Part shown: positions 55,975 to 63,964 of the stretch, piece by piece | Layout of the letters: each line of letters opens with the position of its first letter | How positions within the stretch are numbered: position 1 is the first letter of the stretch | From: Paenibacillus sp. NAIST15-1 | GTDB lineage: Bacteria; Bacillota; Bacilli; Paenibacillales; Paenibacillaceae | DNA: 64,000 bases | Assembly: GCF_001894745.1 (NCBI RefSeq) | Contig: NZ_BBYF01000002.1 | Span: forward strand, 496,001 to 560,000 | Direction of reading: 5' to 3' | The notes under the pieces: generated by a model | The model's input: the letters and a program-made list of their open reading frames with translations, nothing else | Told to the model about the DNA's origin: nothing | The model's database searches: none | Made by a program: the position numbers and the translations under genes

Positions 55975-56214
55975 TTAATTGATAAGCAATGACCATTGCC
56001 ACTCGAAGTCAAAGTGATTGCGAAGAATCCACTTATTTGTATCTTCGAGATCGCCTGAACAACTATTACCTGAACTACATAAAAAATAAACAGGTTTATC
56101 AAACTGCTCTGAGATCGAGTTTCTAATAATAAAGTAACTATCAGGATTTTTTTCAAGCTTCCAAGATAACATTACTACTACAAATTCTTTTTTCACAAAG
56201 TATTTAAATTGCAT
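55975..56214 (-). CDS. Hypothetical protein, 79 aa, minus strand
   Basis: AAAGGAGTGATATT lies before ATG 56214 on the minus strand, a strong SD, so this is a real leftward gene. It contains several aromatic residues and a CSSGNSCSG segment. Unknown. Confidence 0.6.
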   Translation of the reverse strand: MQFKYFVKKEFVVVMLSWKLEKNPDSYFIIRNSISEQFDKPVYFLCSSGNSCSGDLEDTNKWILRNHFDFEWQWSLLIN

Positions 56215-56348
56215 AATATCACTCCTTTCAAGAATTATTTTAAGAGGGCTCTCCTCTTTAAGCTAATTATGCAGAAAAATATGAGATTAAAGTAAGAAAA
56301 TCGGTTCTACCTTGTTCAATAAAATTTTAAAAAAGGAGATTCAAAATT

Positions 56349-56636
56349 ATGAATGAAATCAAAATCAAACGTGAACTGCTAGAAAAGTATGGGCTACCTG
56401 ATTGTGGAATCAATGGAGTGAAACTTATTAGAGATGATATTACAGACAATTCAAGATGGTCAATTCACCATGAAATAATTTTCAAGTGGACTGATGGGAA
56501 ATTCTATAGAGCGTATTATTCTGTAGGTGCAACAGAATCACAAGATGAGGCTCCATGGGAATACGAGGATGAAGTCGAATGTGTAGAGGTGTATCAAGTT
56601 GAGAAGATGGTCAAAGTTTGGGAAGATGTTTTATAA
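56349..56636 (+). CDS. Hypothetical protein, 95 aa
   Basis: AAAGGAG about 11 nt before ATG. Acidic alpha/beta protein with YGLPDCGINGVKLIRDDI. Unknown. Confidence 0.65.
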   Translation: MNEIKIKRELLEKYGLPDCGINGVKLIRDDITDNSRWSIHHEIIFKWTDGKFYRAYYSVGATESQDEAPWEYEDEVECVEVYQVEKMVKVWEDVL

Positions 56637-56643
56637 ATATCTA

Positions 56644-56661
56644 ATGAAATAGGAATTTGAT
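56644..56661 (+). repeat. Intergenic stem-loop, ATRAAA-N6-TTTYAT family
   Basis: ATGAAA-taggaa-TTTGAT directly before AAGGTGAG; one G:G mismatch. Confidence 0.5.
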
Positions 56662-56679
56662 AAGGTGAGTGTAATTAAT

Positions 56680-56990
56680 ATGAACGAACATAAGATTGAT
56701 CACATAGAAAAAGCTCTTAATGCTACTCTTACTGGTCAACAAAGGATGAGTTTATTATCTGATGAAGATGTGTTCTGTGTAGGTGGAAGAGGAAGTGGAC
56801 GGACTTTTGTACACTGTATCAAACTTGCCTTATCAGATGGAAACCCCTTGATATAAGGAAGTCAGAAAAATTCTCTGACAGTAGTGATAGTGAAGTACTG
56901 TATGCTCGTGGATATTATAAAAGAATGTTTATGGAGGTTTGGCATAGTCTCCGTGATTATGGATTCAAGGTGAGAGAAGTGAAATCTTGA
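56680..56990 (+). pseudogene. Frameshifted P-loop-like small protein
   Basis: ATG 56680 gives 58 aa containing VGGRGSGRTFVHCIKLALSD (Walker A-like, with Arg for Lys) and stops after NPLI. The -1 frame then continues PLDIRKSEKFSDSSDSEVLY to AREV KS at 56990. The two parts join naturally at a CCCC run (about 56834). This suggests a one-base loss, true or from sequencing, in an about 103-residue protein. Confidence 0.5.
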
Positions 56991-57003
56991 GAACGTCTTC
57001 CAG

Positions 57004-57053
57004 TTTACAGAACGTTTGTTTGGTGTATAATAAGAATGCAAACAAACGTTCTG
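57004..57053 (+). promoter_or_regulatory. SOS-type promoter of uvrX
   Basis: TTTACA (57004-57009), 16 nt, TATAAT (57026-57031). A 14-bp inverted repeat, CAGAACGTTTGTTT (57008-57021) and AAACAAACGTTCTG (57040-57053), brackets the -10. Each arm is a one-mismatch LexA box (GAACgtttGTTT, AAACaaacGTTC). Two boxes imply tight damage control. Confidence 0.8.
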
Positions 57054-57070
57054 TATGAGGTGGAGTTGAA

Positions 57071-58306
57071 ATGAAGAAGCGGATTATTATGCTTGTGGAT
57101 ATGCAATCATTTTACGCAAGTGTTGAAAAGGCGATGCAACCACAATATAAGGACATGCCATTAATTGTTGCAGGAGATCCAGCTAGAAGATCTGGAATTG
57201 TTCTTGCTGCATGTCCAATAGCAAAGAGCTACGGAATTTCAACCGCAGATAGACTTTGGGAGGCACTTAATAAGTGTCCTGACGTTGTAGTTATTCAACC
57301 TCATCTGCAACAATATATAGACGTTTCCATGCAAATTACGACGATCCTAGAAACGTACACTGATTTGGTGGAACCGTATTCGATAGATGAACAGTTCATT
57401 GATGTAACGAACTCCATTCATCTCTTTAATATGACTCCCGAAGAATTGGCTGCTGACATTCAGCAACAGATACTACATCAGACAGGAGTATGGGCTAGAG
57501 CAGGAATCGGAGAAAACAAGATCATCGCTAAAATGTGTTGTGACATGCTGGCGAAGAAAAATAAATCAGGAATCTTCACTTTAAGAAAAGACGAGTTAGA
57601 CAAGCATCTCTGGCAAAAGCCAGTTGAAGATATGTGGGGCGTAGGCTCCCGAATGAAACGGCACTTTTATCGTATGGGAATTAGAACGATAGGAGATTTA
57701 GCCAGAACCCCACTCCCTAAGTTAACGAAAAAATGGGGCGTTAACGGTCAAGTTTTATGGCAGTGTTCGAATGGAATCGATAATTCTCCCGTTACAAAGG
57801 ATTCACATAGTGGGCAAAAGGTTATTGGTAATGGTATGACTCTTCCAAGAGATTACGCTGAGGTTTGGGAAATAAACGTGGTAATCATGGATATGGTTAA
57901 TCAAGTTTGCAGAAGGTGCAGACAAAAGAAGGTAAGAGGTTCTGTCTTAAATGTGAGCTGCATGGGAGCTGATTGGGATCATCCAACAGGATTCAATCGA
58001 CAGATTAAACTAATGGATGCCACCAATGTAACTACAACAGTATATAAAGCAGCGGTTGACTTATTCCATAAATTTTGGGATGGTGAACCAATTAGACGGA
58101 TTGGAGTATCAATGTCTGGATTAGAAAGTGATGAAGTATATCAATTAACACTTTTCGATGATCAGGTTAAAAATAGAAAGATTGATCAAGTTATGGATGC
58201 GGTAAGAGATAAGTTTGGAGAGACATCAATAGCATGGGCAAGCACATTTACCTCAGCAGGACAGACAATGGATCGTGCATCTAAGATTGGGGGTCATTAT
58301 AAATGA
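57071..58306 (+). CDS. uvrX: Y-family DNA polymerase (UvrX)
   Basis: A 411-residue translesion polymerase. The palm starts IIMLVDMQSFYASVEKAMQP with D10, and the catalytic YSIDEQFIDVT follows near 108-118. Helix-hairpin-helix segments (GVGSRMKRHFYRMGIRTIGD) and the little-finger domain complete the length typical of UvrX/YqjW. It copies damaged DNA. Paired with yolD downstream as in SPbeta and under SOS control. Confidence 0.94.
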   Translation: MKKRIIMLVDMQSFYASVEKAMQPQYKDMPLIVAGDPARRSGIVLAACPIAKSYGISTADRLWEALNKCPDVVVIQPHLQQYIDVSMQITTILETYTDLVEPYSIDEQFIDVTNSIHLFNMTPEELAADIQQQILHQTGVWARAGIGENKIIAKMCCDMLAKKNKSGIFTLRKDELDKHLWQKPVEDMWGVGSRMKRHFYRMGIRTIGDLARTPLPKLTKKWGVNGQVLWQCSNGIDNSPVTKDSHSGQKVIGNGMTLPRDYAEVWEINVVIMDMVNQVCRRCRQKKVRGSVLNVSCMGADWDHPTGFNRQIKLMDATNVTTTVYKAAVDLFHKFWDGEPIRRIGVSMSGLESDEVYQLTLFDDQVKNRKIDQVMDAVRDKFGETSIAWASTFTSAGQTMDRASKIGGHYK

Positions 58307-58632
58307 GAGGAAAGTTAAGCGGAAATATTATGTGGGAGGCGAGTAGAATGATGTTGCCTGAACATAAGGAGGCAATTAAACAACATAGCCATGTTAAAGG
58401 TGAATACAAGAAACCAGAGCTATGTGAGGAAAGAATTGAAGAGATAATGCTAACGATTAGAGAAGCCTTCGAACAGCAAGCAGATATCAGTGTTGAATTT
58501 TATCAAAAACAAGGTAACAGAAAAGTTCAGGGCAAAGTGGCCAAGTTTGATCAATTCGGGAAAAAGATTCGGATTGATTTTAATATGGGATATGAGTGGA
58601 TAGATCTTGCTAAAATAGTATCAGCTACATAG
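58303..58632 (+). CDS. yolD: YolD-like protein
   Basis: A 109-residue protein. The start overlaps the uvrX stop (ATGA). It has MRGKLSGNIMWEASRMMLPE and a YolD core later (IEEIMLTIREAFEQQADISV ... GKVAKFDQFGKKIRIDF). Partner of UvrX, thought to aid or control the polymerase. Confidence 0.88.
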   Translation: MRGKLSGNIMWEASRMMLPEHKEAIKQHSHVKGEYKKPELCEERIEEIMLTIREAFEQQADISVEFYQKQGNRKVQGKVAKFDQFGKKIRIDFNMGYEWIDLAKIVSAT

Positions 58633-58633
58633 G

Positions 58634-58660
58634 GCACTAAATTGTGCTCTTTCTTATTTT
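58634..58660 (+). terminator. Terminator of uvrX-yolD
   Basis: GGGCAC-taaatt-GTGCTC followed by TTTCTTATTTT. Confidence 0.85.
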
Positions 58661-58674
58661 ATATAAATAAAATA

Positions 58675-58704
58675 TTGACTGTTTCATATTGATAATGATA
58701 TTCT
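58675..58704 (+). promoter_or_regulatory. Promoter of the last operon
   Basis: TTGACT (58675-58680), 18 nt, TATTCT (58699-58704). No CTTTA palindrome follows the -35. Confidence 0.45.
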
Positions 58705-58847
58705 TTGAATAGATAAATGTTGGAAATATGTGAGTGGAGTATAAGCATAAATCTTTCATTTATCTTTCTTTAATTGTTTGGTTAATTCTGTGAATTGGAG
58801 ATATAATTACAATAGAGTAAAAAGCCATTTCACAGGAGGTTGATAGA

Positions 58848-59147
58848 GTGTATAACAATATGATAGTTACATCGATTTATATTGAAGCACCACCTGTATT
58901 AACTGTTTCTACAAACGAACCAAATAAGAAACAAATCGTACATTTAATAGGACGCATTGCTGATAAAAGAGAAATTGATGGTGAAACAAAATATATAAGC
59001 TATGAAGATCTCAAAAATGGAGATAAGTTATATAAGTTTACAGTTGGTGATAAACAAGTAATGGTAGTAGTGGAAAGACTCCCGATACTTACTTTCGCTA
59101 AGAACTCAGATGAGTATACATTTGATCCTGTAGAAATTCGTAGTTAG
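58848..59147 (+). CDS. Hypothetical protein, 99 aa
   Basis: GTG behind AGGAGG. Beta-rich, with DRYK-like turns and KQIVHLIGRIADKREIDGET. First gene of the operon. Unknown. Confidence 0.65.
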   Translation: MYNNMIVTSIYIEAPPVLTVSTNEPNKKQIVHLIGRIADKREIDGETKYISYEDLKNGDKLYKFTVGDKQVMVVVERLPILTFAKNSDEYTFDPVEIRS

Positions 59148-59182
59148 CATCATAATATATTCACAAATAGGAGGATGTTTAT

Positions 59183-59698
59183 ATGAGCCAAAGTCCATTG
59201 TATAAAAAGATGATTTCTCTTACTCCAGCTTTAAATGGTGTTATTGAAGTTGCTTCTGAAGTAAAGCAAGCTAGAGAGGATTTTAATAGAAGGTATCCCA
59301 AGGTGACTGGTCACATCGCAGAACATCTAGATGAATATATAAAGGATGAAGATATCCGTATTGCTAAGGAAAAATTCATATCTTATATGAACCGACTATC
59401 TTACGATGACGTGGTTATTATAGATGCAATAATGCTTGTGGGCAGACAAGAGAAAGATCCTGAAGAATATATTCAGGCCAAAGTTGAAACTGAAAAAGAA
59501 GGATACGAATGGCTTGAGCCGGAAGAAGGTGTTTTTGATTCACCTCAGAAAAAGGTATTTGATTATTTAAAGTACATAAAGAGCTTAAATACAACTAAAA
59601 CGGAAATTATCTTCTCGATGATGGAGAAAGCGCCTTTAATCGATTTCTTACAGCGAGGAATGCATATTCTCGATATTCAAGACAAGACCAGAGTTTAA
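59183..59698 (+). CDS. Hypothetical protein, 171 aa (DUF3775-like?)
   Basis: Helical; LSYDDVVIIDAIMLVGRQEK recalls the DUF3775 pattern, weakly. GAGGATG before ATG. Unknown function. Confidence 0.6.
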   Translation: MSQSPLYKKMISLTPALNGVIEVASEVKQAREDFNRRYPKVTGHIAEHLDEYIKDEDIRIAKEKFISYMNRLSYDDVVIIDAIMLVGRQEKDPEEYIQAKVETEKEGYEWLEPEEGVFDSPQKKVFDYLKYIKSLNTTKTEIIFSMMEKAPLIDFLQRGMHILDIQDKTRV

Positions 59699-59711
59699 AG
59701 GGGTGAATCCA

Positions 59712-59936
59712 ATGAAAATTATATGTAAAGGTCAAATAAAAGGTTCGTTTCGGGGCTGGAAAAATAGAGACACGGAATATCAATTTGTAAGCGGCGAGAA
59801 GTGGAGGCAAGAAGAATACCATTATCATTATCACTATTCTTACTATCCAAATGCGAAGGTAATTCAAACAGCAAGAGGTTTCGAAATGCATGTTGATGGA
59901 TTGAATTTTGGAATGCTTGTTAAGAGAGTGTATTGA
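59712..59936 (+). CDS. Hypothetical protein, 74 aa
   Basis: ATG 59712 about 8 nt after AAGGGGTG. Contains EEYHYHYHYSYYPNAKV, a run of alternating His/Tyr that could bind metal, and a beta-rich frame around it. Unknown. Confidence 0.6.
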   Translation: MKIICKGQIKGSFRGWKNRDTEYQFVSGEKWRQEEYHYHYHYSYYPNAKVIQTARGFEMHVDGLNFGMLVKRVY

Positions 59937-59950
59937 AATATCGTTTTTAT
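59933..59950 (+). repeat. Intergenic stem-loop, ATRAAA-N6-TTTYAT family
   Basis: TTGAAA-tatcgt-TTTTAT directly before GGGGAG; five pairs, one G:U. The left arm holds the preceding stop codon. Confidence 0.45.
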
Positions 59951-59965
59951 GGGGAGAGGTAAAGG

Positions 59966-60184
59966 TTGAATTGGATATCTAATTCACCAATACAAGACAG
60001 AAATGAGCATGGAAAAGATTTGAGGGTTGAAATATTTGATGATCGTTCTGAATTCCCTGAAGTTGGAGAGGAATACGTCATTTACTGTGAACGTGGATAT
60101 TTTGAAATTGAACCTACAAGGTATATTTGGGGAGAATTTCAAGGGGAAAAGATGTATCTCCTTTTGCATAAAGGTGTATTATGA
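59966..60184 (+). CDS. Hypothetical protein, 72 aa
   Basis: TTG start behind GAGAGG. Beta-rich, aromatic (EVGEEYVIYCERGYFEIEPT). Unknown. Confidence 0.6.
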   Translation: MNWISNSPIQDRNEHGKDLRVEIFDDRSEFPEVGEEYVIYCERGYFEIEPTRYIWGEFQGEKMYLLLHKGVL

Positions 60185-60201
60185 TAAAATTGGCATTTTA
60201 T
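60184..60201 (+). repeat. Intergenic stem-loop, ATRAAA-N6-TTTYAT family (A/T form)
   Basis: Perfect ATAAAA-ttggca-TTTTAT directly before AAGGAG. Relative to the ATGAAA/TTTCAT form, the third pair is changed on both sides (G-C to A-T). Confidence 0.6.
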
Positions 60202-60215
60202 AAGGAGAAATATAT

Positions 60216-60491
60216 ATGACTTACAGCAAACCAAAATGTCACTGTGGTACAGAGCTGGTACACAGTTTGGAGTATATTTATCGTGAGGATAGAAGAATAT
60301 CGTTAAATGGACAACCACTGAAAAATAAATGCAACAAACCATTAGAAGATCTTGTTCCATACGATGATCCTCATGAGTATTTACGATGTCCAGAATGCTA
60401 TTTCCGATATGAAATGGATTATGATGAGCAAGGAAGGATCATAACAATCGGAGGTATTAAGCCGCATCCGAATGATACTGGATTAGGATAG
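60216..60491 (+). CDS. Zinc-binding small protein A, 91 aa
   Basis: CHC near the start and CPEC near residue 65 flank a linker: PKCHCGTELVHSLEYIYR ... LRCPECYFRYEMDYDEQGRI. The same design is in the next gene, so these are tandem paralogues. Function unknown. Confidence 0.7.
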   Translation: MTYSKPKCHCGTELVHSLEYIYREDRRISLNGQPLKNKCNKPLEDLVPYDDPHEYLRCPECYFRYEMDYDEQGRIITIGGIKPHPNDTGLG

Positions 60492-60501
60492 GAGAATACA
60501 T

Positions 60502-60747
60502 ATGAACTATAAAATACCTACATGTACATGCGGTAGTGAACTAATGTTAAGAATGCAGCCAGCATTTGAGATTGAGCTTAAACCATTAAAAAACGGAAGA
60601 TATCCAAATATCAAAAAGAAGGATATCAATCTTTCTAAGATAATTCCTGATAACTATCCAGAATGGCTTCAGTGTCCAAATTGCGACACCGAATACGAGT
60701 TTATTCAAGACGAAAAGGGCATGGTAAAAGATATTTGGAAAAGATAA
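60502..60747 (+). CDS. Zinc-binding small protein B, 81 aa
   Basis: Paralogue of the preceding gene: CTCGSELMLRMQPAFEIELK ... WLQCPNCDTEYEFIQDEKG. The two are 10 nt apart. The duplication suggests dosage or heterodimer use. Confidence 0.7.
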   Translation: MNYKIPTCTCGSELMLRMQPAFEIELKPLKNGRYPNIKKKDINLSKIIPDNYPEWLQCPNCDTEYEFIQDEKGMVKDIWKR

Positions 60748-60797
60748 TAAAATGGGGATTTGATGAAGCTCATAGTTCTAAAGGAGAGATCATATTA

Positions 60798-61310
60798 ATG
60801 CCAGAGTTCTTTTCGGAATTATTTTCAACAGAAAATATAATTAAAATGATAACGACAGGACTTCCCACATTGCTAATTGCTCTACTAGTTCCCTTATATT
60901 CTGTAAGGGTTGCCTTAAAGCAATTTTATAGTCAGAAATGGTGGGAAACAAAAGCTAAAGCATATTTTGAAATCATTGAAAATTTATCTACTTTAGAATA
61001 TATCTACGGAGAGTATTTTGAACATTATGTGATGAACAGTATTAAATTTTCAGACGAAAAAATAAACAGTTTCTATGAGATACAAGTTAAGGCTCTTTCT
61101 GAAATAAAAAAGTATTCGGCTATGGGTAATTACATTATCTCCAATGAAGTGTCTGAGGTATTGAAAAATCTATTGAGAGAGCTAGATTATAGACACAAAG
61201 AAGGTAACTGGTTTGAAGACATAGAACATCATCATGGAGCCATTATTGAATGTTTAAAACTGACAAAAGAGAGCGCTAAAAGTGATTTGAATAGAAGAAA
61301 GATGAAATAA
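60798..61310 (+). CDS. Membrane-anchored protein, 170 aa
   Basis: One or two hydrophobic segments at about 15-45 (MITTGLPTLLIALLVPLYSV) followed by a helical cytoplasmic domain. Start ATG 60798 behind AAGGAGAG; the frame is open upstream within the previous gene only by chance. Same plan as the proteins at 21051 and 62212. Confidence 0.65.
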   Translation: MPEFFSELFSTENIIKMITTGLPTLLIALLVPLYSVRVALKQFYSQKWWETKAKAYFEIIENLSTLEYIYGEYFEHYVMNSIKFSDEKINSFYEIQVKALSEIKKYSAMGNYIISNEVSEVLKNLLRELDYRHKEGNWFEDIEHHHGAIIECLKLTKESAKSDLNRRKMK

Positions 61311-61319
61311 TACTTTTAT
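61302..61319 (+). repeat. Intergenic stem-loop, ATRAAA-N6-TTTYAT family
   Basis: ATGAAA-taatac-TTTTAT with one G:U; left arm overlaps the preceding gene's last codons. Confidence 0.5.
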
Positions 61320-61340
61320 AACCGAAAGGGGACGAGCAAA

Positions 61341-61523
61341 GTGAATGTTTTTGAGGCATTTAATTTGATGAATGCAGGTCACATAGTAAAGGATGACTAT
61401 GGTTATTGGTTTAAAAAAGATGATAATCAACTAATTGATTCTATAGATGAAGGAAAGACATGGCACCCAACGGAAGAATTTAAGTATGGTTACATTAATC
61501 AAAAATGGCATTTAGTTAAATGA
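61341..61523 (+). CDS. Small protein, 60 aa
   Basis: GTG start behind AAAGGGGACGAG. MNVFEAFNLMNAGHIVKDDY followed by W- and K-rich strands; the pattern resembles a small single-domain phage protein of unknown role. Confidence 0.6.
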   Translation: MNVFEAFNLMNAGHIVKDDYGYWFKKDDNQLIDSIDEGKTWHPTEEFKYGYINQKWHLVK

Positions 61524-61561
61524 AGATAAAACAATTCATTTATTTGGAGGTGTTATGAAAA

Positions 61562-61786
61562 ATGGACGGTCTCGAATCATGTAGTTATTGTAAACCGAAA
61601 AACGCGAAAACATTGCTTGCAGGTAAAGCAGCGTATATGTCAGCATGGGTACAAATTTATACTAATGATAGTGATGTAAGATTGGGATTGAGCGCAAAAG
61701 GAGAAAGTGATATTGGAAATTCAGTTGAGATTTTTTACTGTCCAATGTGCGGTAGAAAATTAAGTGGCAAGAACAAAACGAAATGA
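61562..61786 (+). CDS. Zinc-ribbon protein, 74 aa
   Basis: CSYC at the start and CPMCGRKL near the end form a zinc ribbon around a beta sheet, a design common in small phage proteins. ATG 61562 follows GGAGGTG by about 11 nt. Overlaps the following frame by 4 nt. Confidence 0.7.
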   Translation: MDGLESCSYCKPKNAKTLLAGKAAYMSAWVQIYTNDSDVRLGLSAKGESDIGNSVEIFYCPMCGRKLSGKNKTK

Positions 61787-61818
61787 GTATTTTATTTGAA
61801 CTGAGGGAGGAATGTGAA

Positions 61819-62178
61819 GTGAAGCGAGACATGGAACTTATCATTGAAATTTTAAAGGTAGTTGAATCAAAAACAGAACCATTTATTATGAGTATTGAAG
61901 GTAAAGATTATGGACTGGTTCAGTACAATGTAGGCCTCGCGGTTGAACATGGATTGATTGTTGCTTCATCTAAAATTATTGAGTGCGTGCCAACATATCT
62001 GATTAGCGGTCTAACTTGGGATGGTCATGAGTTCTTAGATTCAGTGAAAAATGAAGGAGTCTTGGAAAAAGCGAAATCATTAGCCAAGGAGAAAGGAAGC
62101 AAACTTTATGATCTTCCTTTCGAAATTTTAAAGGGTGTTTTTGTTAAAGCTGCAACGTTATATTATCTAGGATCATGA
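61819..62178 (+). CDS. DUF2513 protein, 119 aa
   Basis: MKRDMELIIEILKVVESKTE at the start and LISGLTWDGHEFLDSVKNEG later are the DUF2513 signature, a family spread among prophages with a winged-helix-like fold. GTG 61819 is 8 nt after GGGAGG; an ATG at 61783 lies in the previous gene. Confidence 0.82.
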   Translation: MKRDMELIIEILKVVESKTEPFIMSIEGKDYGLVQYNVGLAVEHGLIVASSKIIECVPTYLISGLTWDGHEFLDSVKNEGVLEKAKSLAKEKGSKLYDLPFEILKGVFVKAATLYYLGS

Positions 62179-62211
62179 AATTAGACCTTTATACAGAATA
62201 GGAGATTAGGA

Positions 62212-62712
62212 ATGAATATAGACCTTATAAATAAGCTATTAACAATCGCATTCCCTGCTTCTATAGTAACAGCGATTTTAGCAAGTATTTTCAATAAAAT
62301 AACCAATGATAAAAATCAATCGTTAAAATATGTAACTGACGAGAGAGCAAAGTGGAGAAATTTTGTAAAAGATAGTGCATCAAAAATTTACTCAAGAGAA
62401 TATGAAAATGAAAGTAAAAAAGTGGTCATAACTAAGTTGATATTGAGTCTAAACCCATTAAGTAAACAAGGAGAAATTGACCATACTATAATCTTGCTAA
62501 TACATAAAATTGAAAAAGGAACTTCTAATGAGCATACCTTGGAACAACTACGATTCTGCATTAGTATGTTATTGAAGCATGACTGGGAGAGGTCAAAAAA
62601 TGAAACAATGTGGGTTCTAAAAAGAATTGTCAATTATCGAAGAGAAAGAAATGTAATAAAAGAATATAAGAAATGGTACGCAAACGAAGTAGACCAAAGA
62701 AAGTTTTCGTAA
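62212..62712 (+). CDS. Membrane-anchored hypothetical protein, 166 aa
   Basis: N-terminal transmembrane helix (about 8-25, LLTIAFPASIVTAILASIF), then KYVTDERAKWRNFVKDSASK and a helical domain. Unknown function; similar topology to the proteins at 21051 and 60798. Confidence 0.65.
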   Translation: MNIDLINKLLTIAFPASIVTAILASIFNKITNDKNQSLKYVTDERAKWRNFVKDSASKIYSREYENESKKVVITKLILSLNPLSKQGEIDHTIILLIHKIEKGTSNEHTLEQLRFCISMLLKHDWERSKNETMWVLKRIVNYRRERNVIKEYKKWYANEVDQRKFS

Positions 62713-62799
62713 ATCTAAATAAATGGGAGGAGTATCTGAATATATAATTTGGTGATAAAGTATTGTATCGGGTAAATGAAAATATAGTGGAGGTAAAAC

Positions 62800-62964
62800 A
62801 TGGATTGTGACCATAGAGAGATTATAATAGGCAATACAGAGGGCGCAAAGCTTGGAAGCGGAGTATACGAAGTAGATTTTGTGATTAGTTGTAATGTTTG
62901 CGAGAAAGAGTTATTTCGTATAAGTGAGTGTAAAAGAATAATTAATAATATTTCAAAACATTGA
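62800..62964 (+). CDS. Small Cys-rich protein, 54 aa
   Basis: GGAGG before ATG. MDCDHREIIIGNTEGAKLGS ... ISCNVCEKEL: C and H pairs suggest a zinc ribbon. Unknown. Confidence 0.6.
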   Translation: MDCDHREIIIGNTEGAKLGSGVYEVDFVISCNVCEKELFRISECKRIINNISKH

Positions 62965-62982
62965 ATAAAACGAATCTTTTAT
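62965..62982 (+). repeat. Intergenic stem-loop, ATRAAA-N6-TTTYAT family (A/T form)
   Basis: Perfect ATAAAA-cgaatc-TTTTAT, directly before TGGAGG. Confidence 0.6.
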
Positions 62983-62996
62983 TGGAGGTGGATTAT

Positions 62997-63215
62997 ATGT
63001 TCATTGAGGTAGCACTGATTGGTAAACACAAGGATATAATCATTAATATCAACAACATTGTCAAGATTGAAGCTCTTGAAGAAAAGCAGCATGTCGATGG
63101 CCTAGATTGGTATGCTACTCGGATTGATTTGTCTGAATCAGATTTTGTTCTGGTTAGAGAAACACATCGCCAAATTAAAGATAAAATTAAAGCTGCTGGC
63201 GGTAAGGTGGATTAA
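62997..63215 (+). CDS. Hypothetical protein, 72 aa
   Basis: ATG 62997 behind TGGAGGTG. Small alpha/beta protein with DIIININNIVKIEALEEK. Unknown. Confidence 0.65.
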   Translation: MFIEVALIGKHKDIIININNIVKIEALEEKQHVDGLDWYATRIDLSESDFVLVRETHRQIKDKIKAAGGKVD

Positions 63216-63297
63216 CAATAACATGTGAGTTTGATCGGGGCAAATGTGGTTTATTGTTGAAATAGTAATATCATAAATTTATCTGGAGGGATGTAGC

Positions 63298-63633
63298 ATG
63301 GACAAAAAGACATTCGATATTATCAATGGCTATAATAACATTACTAATGAGCTTTATTTCAAACTGGAAAAGATAGTAGGCATGGATAAAGCTGAAGAAC
63401 TTTTAAGAGAGATTGATGAGCACACTTCAAAACTTTTGAAGCTTGGCAAATACACAGATGAGTCAAGTATAGTTGAAGAAGAAGGGTTTTTAAAGAAAGA
63501 ATACGAGGGCATTCCAATGTATACAAAGGTGATAGTACTTTATAGATATGATAGTGGCTATTCTTTGTGTGAAACTACGACAGATTTAACAGTGTTTATT
63601 CCAACTGATCTTATATGTCATGAGACAGAATAA
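63298..63633 (+). CDS. Hypothetical protein, 111 aa
   Basis: TGGAGGG before ATG. Helical first half, beta-rich second half. Unknown. Confidence 0.65.
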   Translation: MDKKTFDIINGYNNITNELYFKLEKIVGMDKAEELLREIDEHTSKLLKLGKYTDESSIVEEEGFLKKEYEGIPMYTKVIVLYRYDSGYSLCETTTDLTVFIPTDLICHETE

Positions 63634-63669
63634 TTAATGTGTACATAACTAATAAGGACGTGAATTAGT

Positions 63670-63942
63670 ATGGGAAAATTCAATGAAATGCTTTCTACAA
63701 TTGACAAAGAACAAATCGAATCTATTCAAAATATCGATTATGATTTATGGAATTATTCTTTACAACAATACCCACAGGCATTATTTGATATGCTATGTTT
63801 AGACTCAAGGGAACTAGATGAGGATGAGCGTAGAGAACGGATAGTTGCATTAGACGCTGCTTACGTCTATCTTCAATCAACTATGGAAGAAATAAGCAAG
63901 GAACTTAGAAAAAAATACTCAACTGATAGATTGAATTATTAG
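63670..63942 (+). CDS. Hypothetical protein, 90 aa
   Basis: Helical, acidic (QYPQALFDMLCLDSRELDED). AAGGACG about 11 nt before ATG. Unknown. Confidence 0.65.
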   Translation: MGKFNEMLSTIDKEQIESIQNIDYDLWNYSLQQYPQALFDMLCLDSRELDEDERRERIVALDAAYVYLQSTMEEISKELRKKYSTDRLNY

Positions 63943-63964
63943 AAAACGGAAGGAGAACAAGGAG

